Of a stretch of 64,000 nucleotides of DNA, positions 63,392 to 64,000 are shown piece after piece (position 1 is the first letter of the stretch; each line of letters opens with the position of its first letter). The notes under the pieces are model-generated. The model was given only the letters and a program-made list of their open reading frames with translations. It was not told the origin of the DNA and did no database searches. A program made the translations under genes and the position numbers. Source of the DNA: Azolla caroliniana (lineage: Eukaryota; Polypodiophyta); assembly GCA_043228905.1 (NCBI GenBank), contig JBHGNT010000004.1:25234001-25298000 (forward strand), in the 5' to 3' direction.

Positions 63392-63676
63392 ACGACGCTT
63401 TAGAGCTAATCCCAAAGGCAATCCTCCAATCGAAACTCTCCAAATGAAGACCTTTGCTACAAGTGGCAATTTAGAATGCCAACTACGTTGTAAGATCTGC
63501 CACCAACATGATCAAATTTGTGTATTTTCCATTCTTCTTCAGCCTTAGATGATAGCCATCCAAGATACTCAATAGAGCAATGATACAAAAGATTAGTAAC
63601 TTCACTTATAACAACGGCGTTTGACCCTGTAAACACCAATCAATCCACGATTGTTCTCCTGTTTGTAGAGGTAATG
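62170..63676. repeat. Tandem array of ~407-bp LINE-derived units joined by (CT)n
   Basis: The marker TCTACGACGCTTTAG occurs at 62170, 62575, 62982 and 63389, so periods are 405, 407 and 407 bp. The fourth unit breaks off at about 63674, shortly before the assembly gap. Apart from microsatellite length the units look identical by eye. Read on the minus strand each unit contains PLVAKVFIWRVSIGGLPLGLALKRR, the start of a zf-RVT-type domain, so a piece of LINE family 2 has been amplified. The 60-codon minus-strand frames repeated in each unit are not genes. Confidence 0.9.
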
Positions 63677-63688
63677 ATACCACTGCTT

Positions 63689-63788
63689 NNNNNNNNNNNN
63701 NNNNNNNNNNNNNNNNNNNNNNNNNNNNNNNNNNNNNNNNNNNNNNNNNNNNNNNNNNNNNNNNNNNNNNNNNNNNNNNNNNNNNNNN
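63689..63788. other. Assembly gap of exactly 100 N
   Basis: One hundred N characters, a conventional placeholder for a gap of unknown size. It interrupts just beyond a near-identical tandem array, so the true array may be longer than shown. Confidence 0.99.
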
Positions 63789-64000
63789 AATTTGAAGATT
63801 TCTAAGGTTTCAAGTGACTCATTATTGTATAGAATGGATTATTTATCCTTATTTTGAGTCTTCACAAGCAAAACCTTTGTTTTGAAGCTATGGACACTCA
63901 ATTTGCTATGCATGTAAAAACTTTGTTTTGGAGCAAGGCACCGGATTATTTGTGTATAACAAAAGCATAACTGCCCATTCATTCCAATTCATCAATGGCA
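63789..64000. other. Short sequence beyond the gap, nothing recognised
   Basis: About 210 bp of AT-rich sequence with internal echoes (AAAACCTTTGTTTTG and AAAACTTTGTTTTGGAG). No feature can be supported. Confidence 0.5.

Noticed and set aside
62238-63639. Four identical 60-codon minus-strand frames
   Set aside because: They are copies of one non-coding frame repeated by the 407-bp array. The LINE-derived reading frame in the same unit is a different one.
990-63676. CRISPR arrays or prokaryotic operons
   Set aside because: The repeats are contiguous tandem units or microsatellites without unique spacers, and the genes are intron-containing plant genes.

Overview
This is nuclear DNA of a land plant. 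The genes are split by spliceosomal GT/AG introns. The five gene families present are a plant LRR receptor kinase, a circularly permuted DAR-type GTPase, a plastid-type J-protein, a plastid-type thioredoxin-fold protein and the replication-licensing E3 receptor CDT2. The sparse genes, kilobase-scale introns, abundant GA/CT microsatellites and many decayed non-LTR retrotransposons would suit a fern or another non-seed plant. That placement is an impression from the LINE protein sequences, not a demonstrated result. No prokaryotic, organellar, viral or CRISPR content was seen.

Layout. 1-2257: non-genic DNA with an 18-bp minisatellite, then a CT-rich leader. 2258-4677 (+): LRR-III receptor-like kinase in two exons, 684 codons, with an HGN loop typical of pseudokinases. 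6335-18314 (+): nine-exon DAR GTPase, 362 codons, intact. Its 3.1-kb intron 3 and 5.6-kb intron 5 are filled with local tandem duplications and three stacked LINE fragments. 20269-21042 (-): single-exon J-domain protein. 21.3-27.8 kb: AT-rich, no gene recognised. 27818-33732 (-): nine-exon thioredoxin-fold protein with a CNHC site, 248 codons. 33.7-37.1 kb: LINE debris and a 2 x 389-bp tandem duplication. 37800-43155 (+): sixteen-exon CDT2/DTL WD40 protein, 579 codons, with E2F-like sites upstream and a PIP-box-like C-terminus. 43.2-63.7 kb: about 20 kb with no recognisable gene, holding LINE and SINE-like remnants, microsatellites and a tandem array of about 407-bp units that runs into a 100-N assembly gap.

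All multi-exon models were assembled by hand from splice signals and reading phase. Every model keeps phase across all junctions and gives a total length divisible by three. The five genes do not form a pathway. Three are probably plastid proteins (GTPase, J-protein, thioredoxin-fold protein), one is a plasma-membrane receptor and one is a nuclear cell-cycle E3 receptor.

The most interesting signals are: an in-frame echo of the CDT2 PIP-box segment just past its stop codon; other partial-exon duplications beside exons; the repeated coincidence of GA/CT microsatellites with 3' ends of two LINE families and one SINE-like family; and a nested, truncated LINE insertion with clear target-site duplications.
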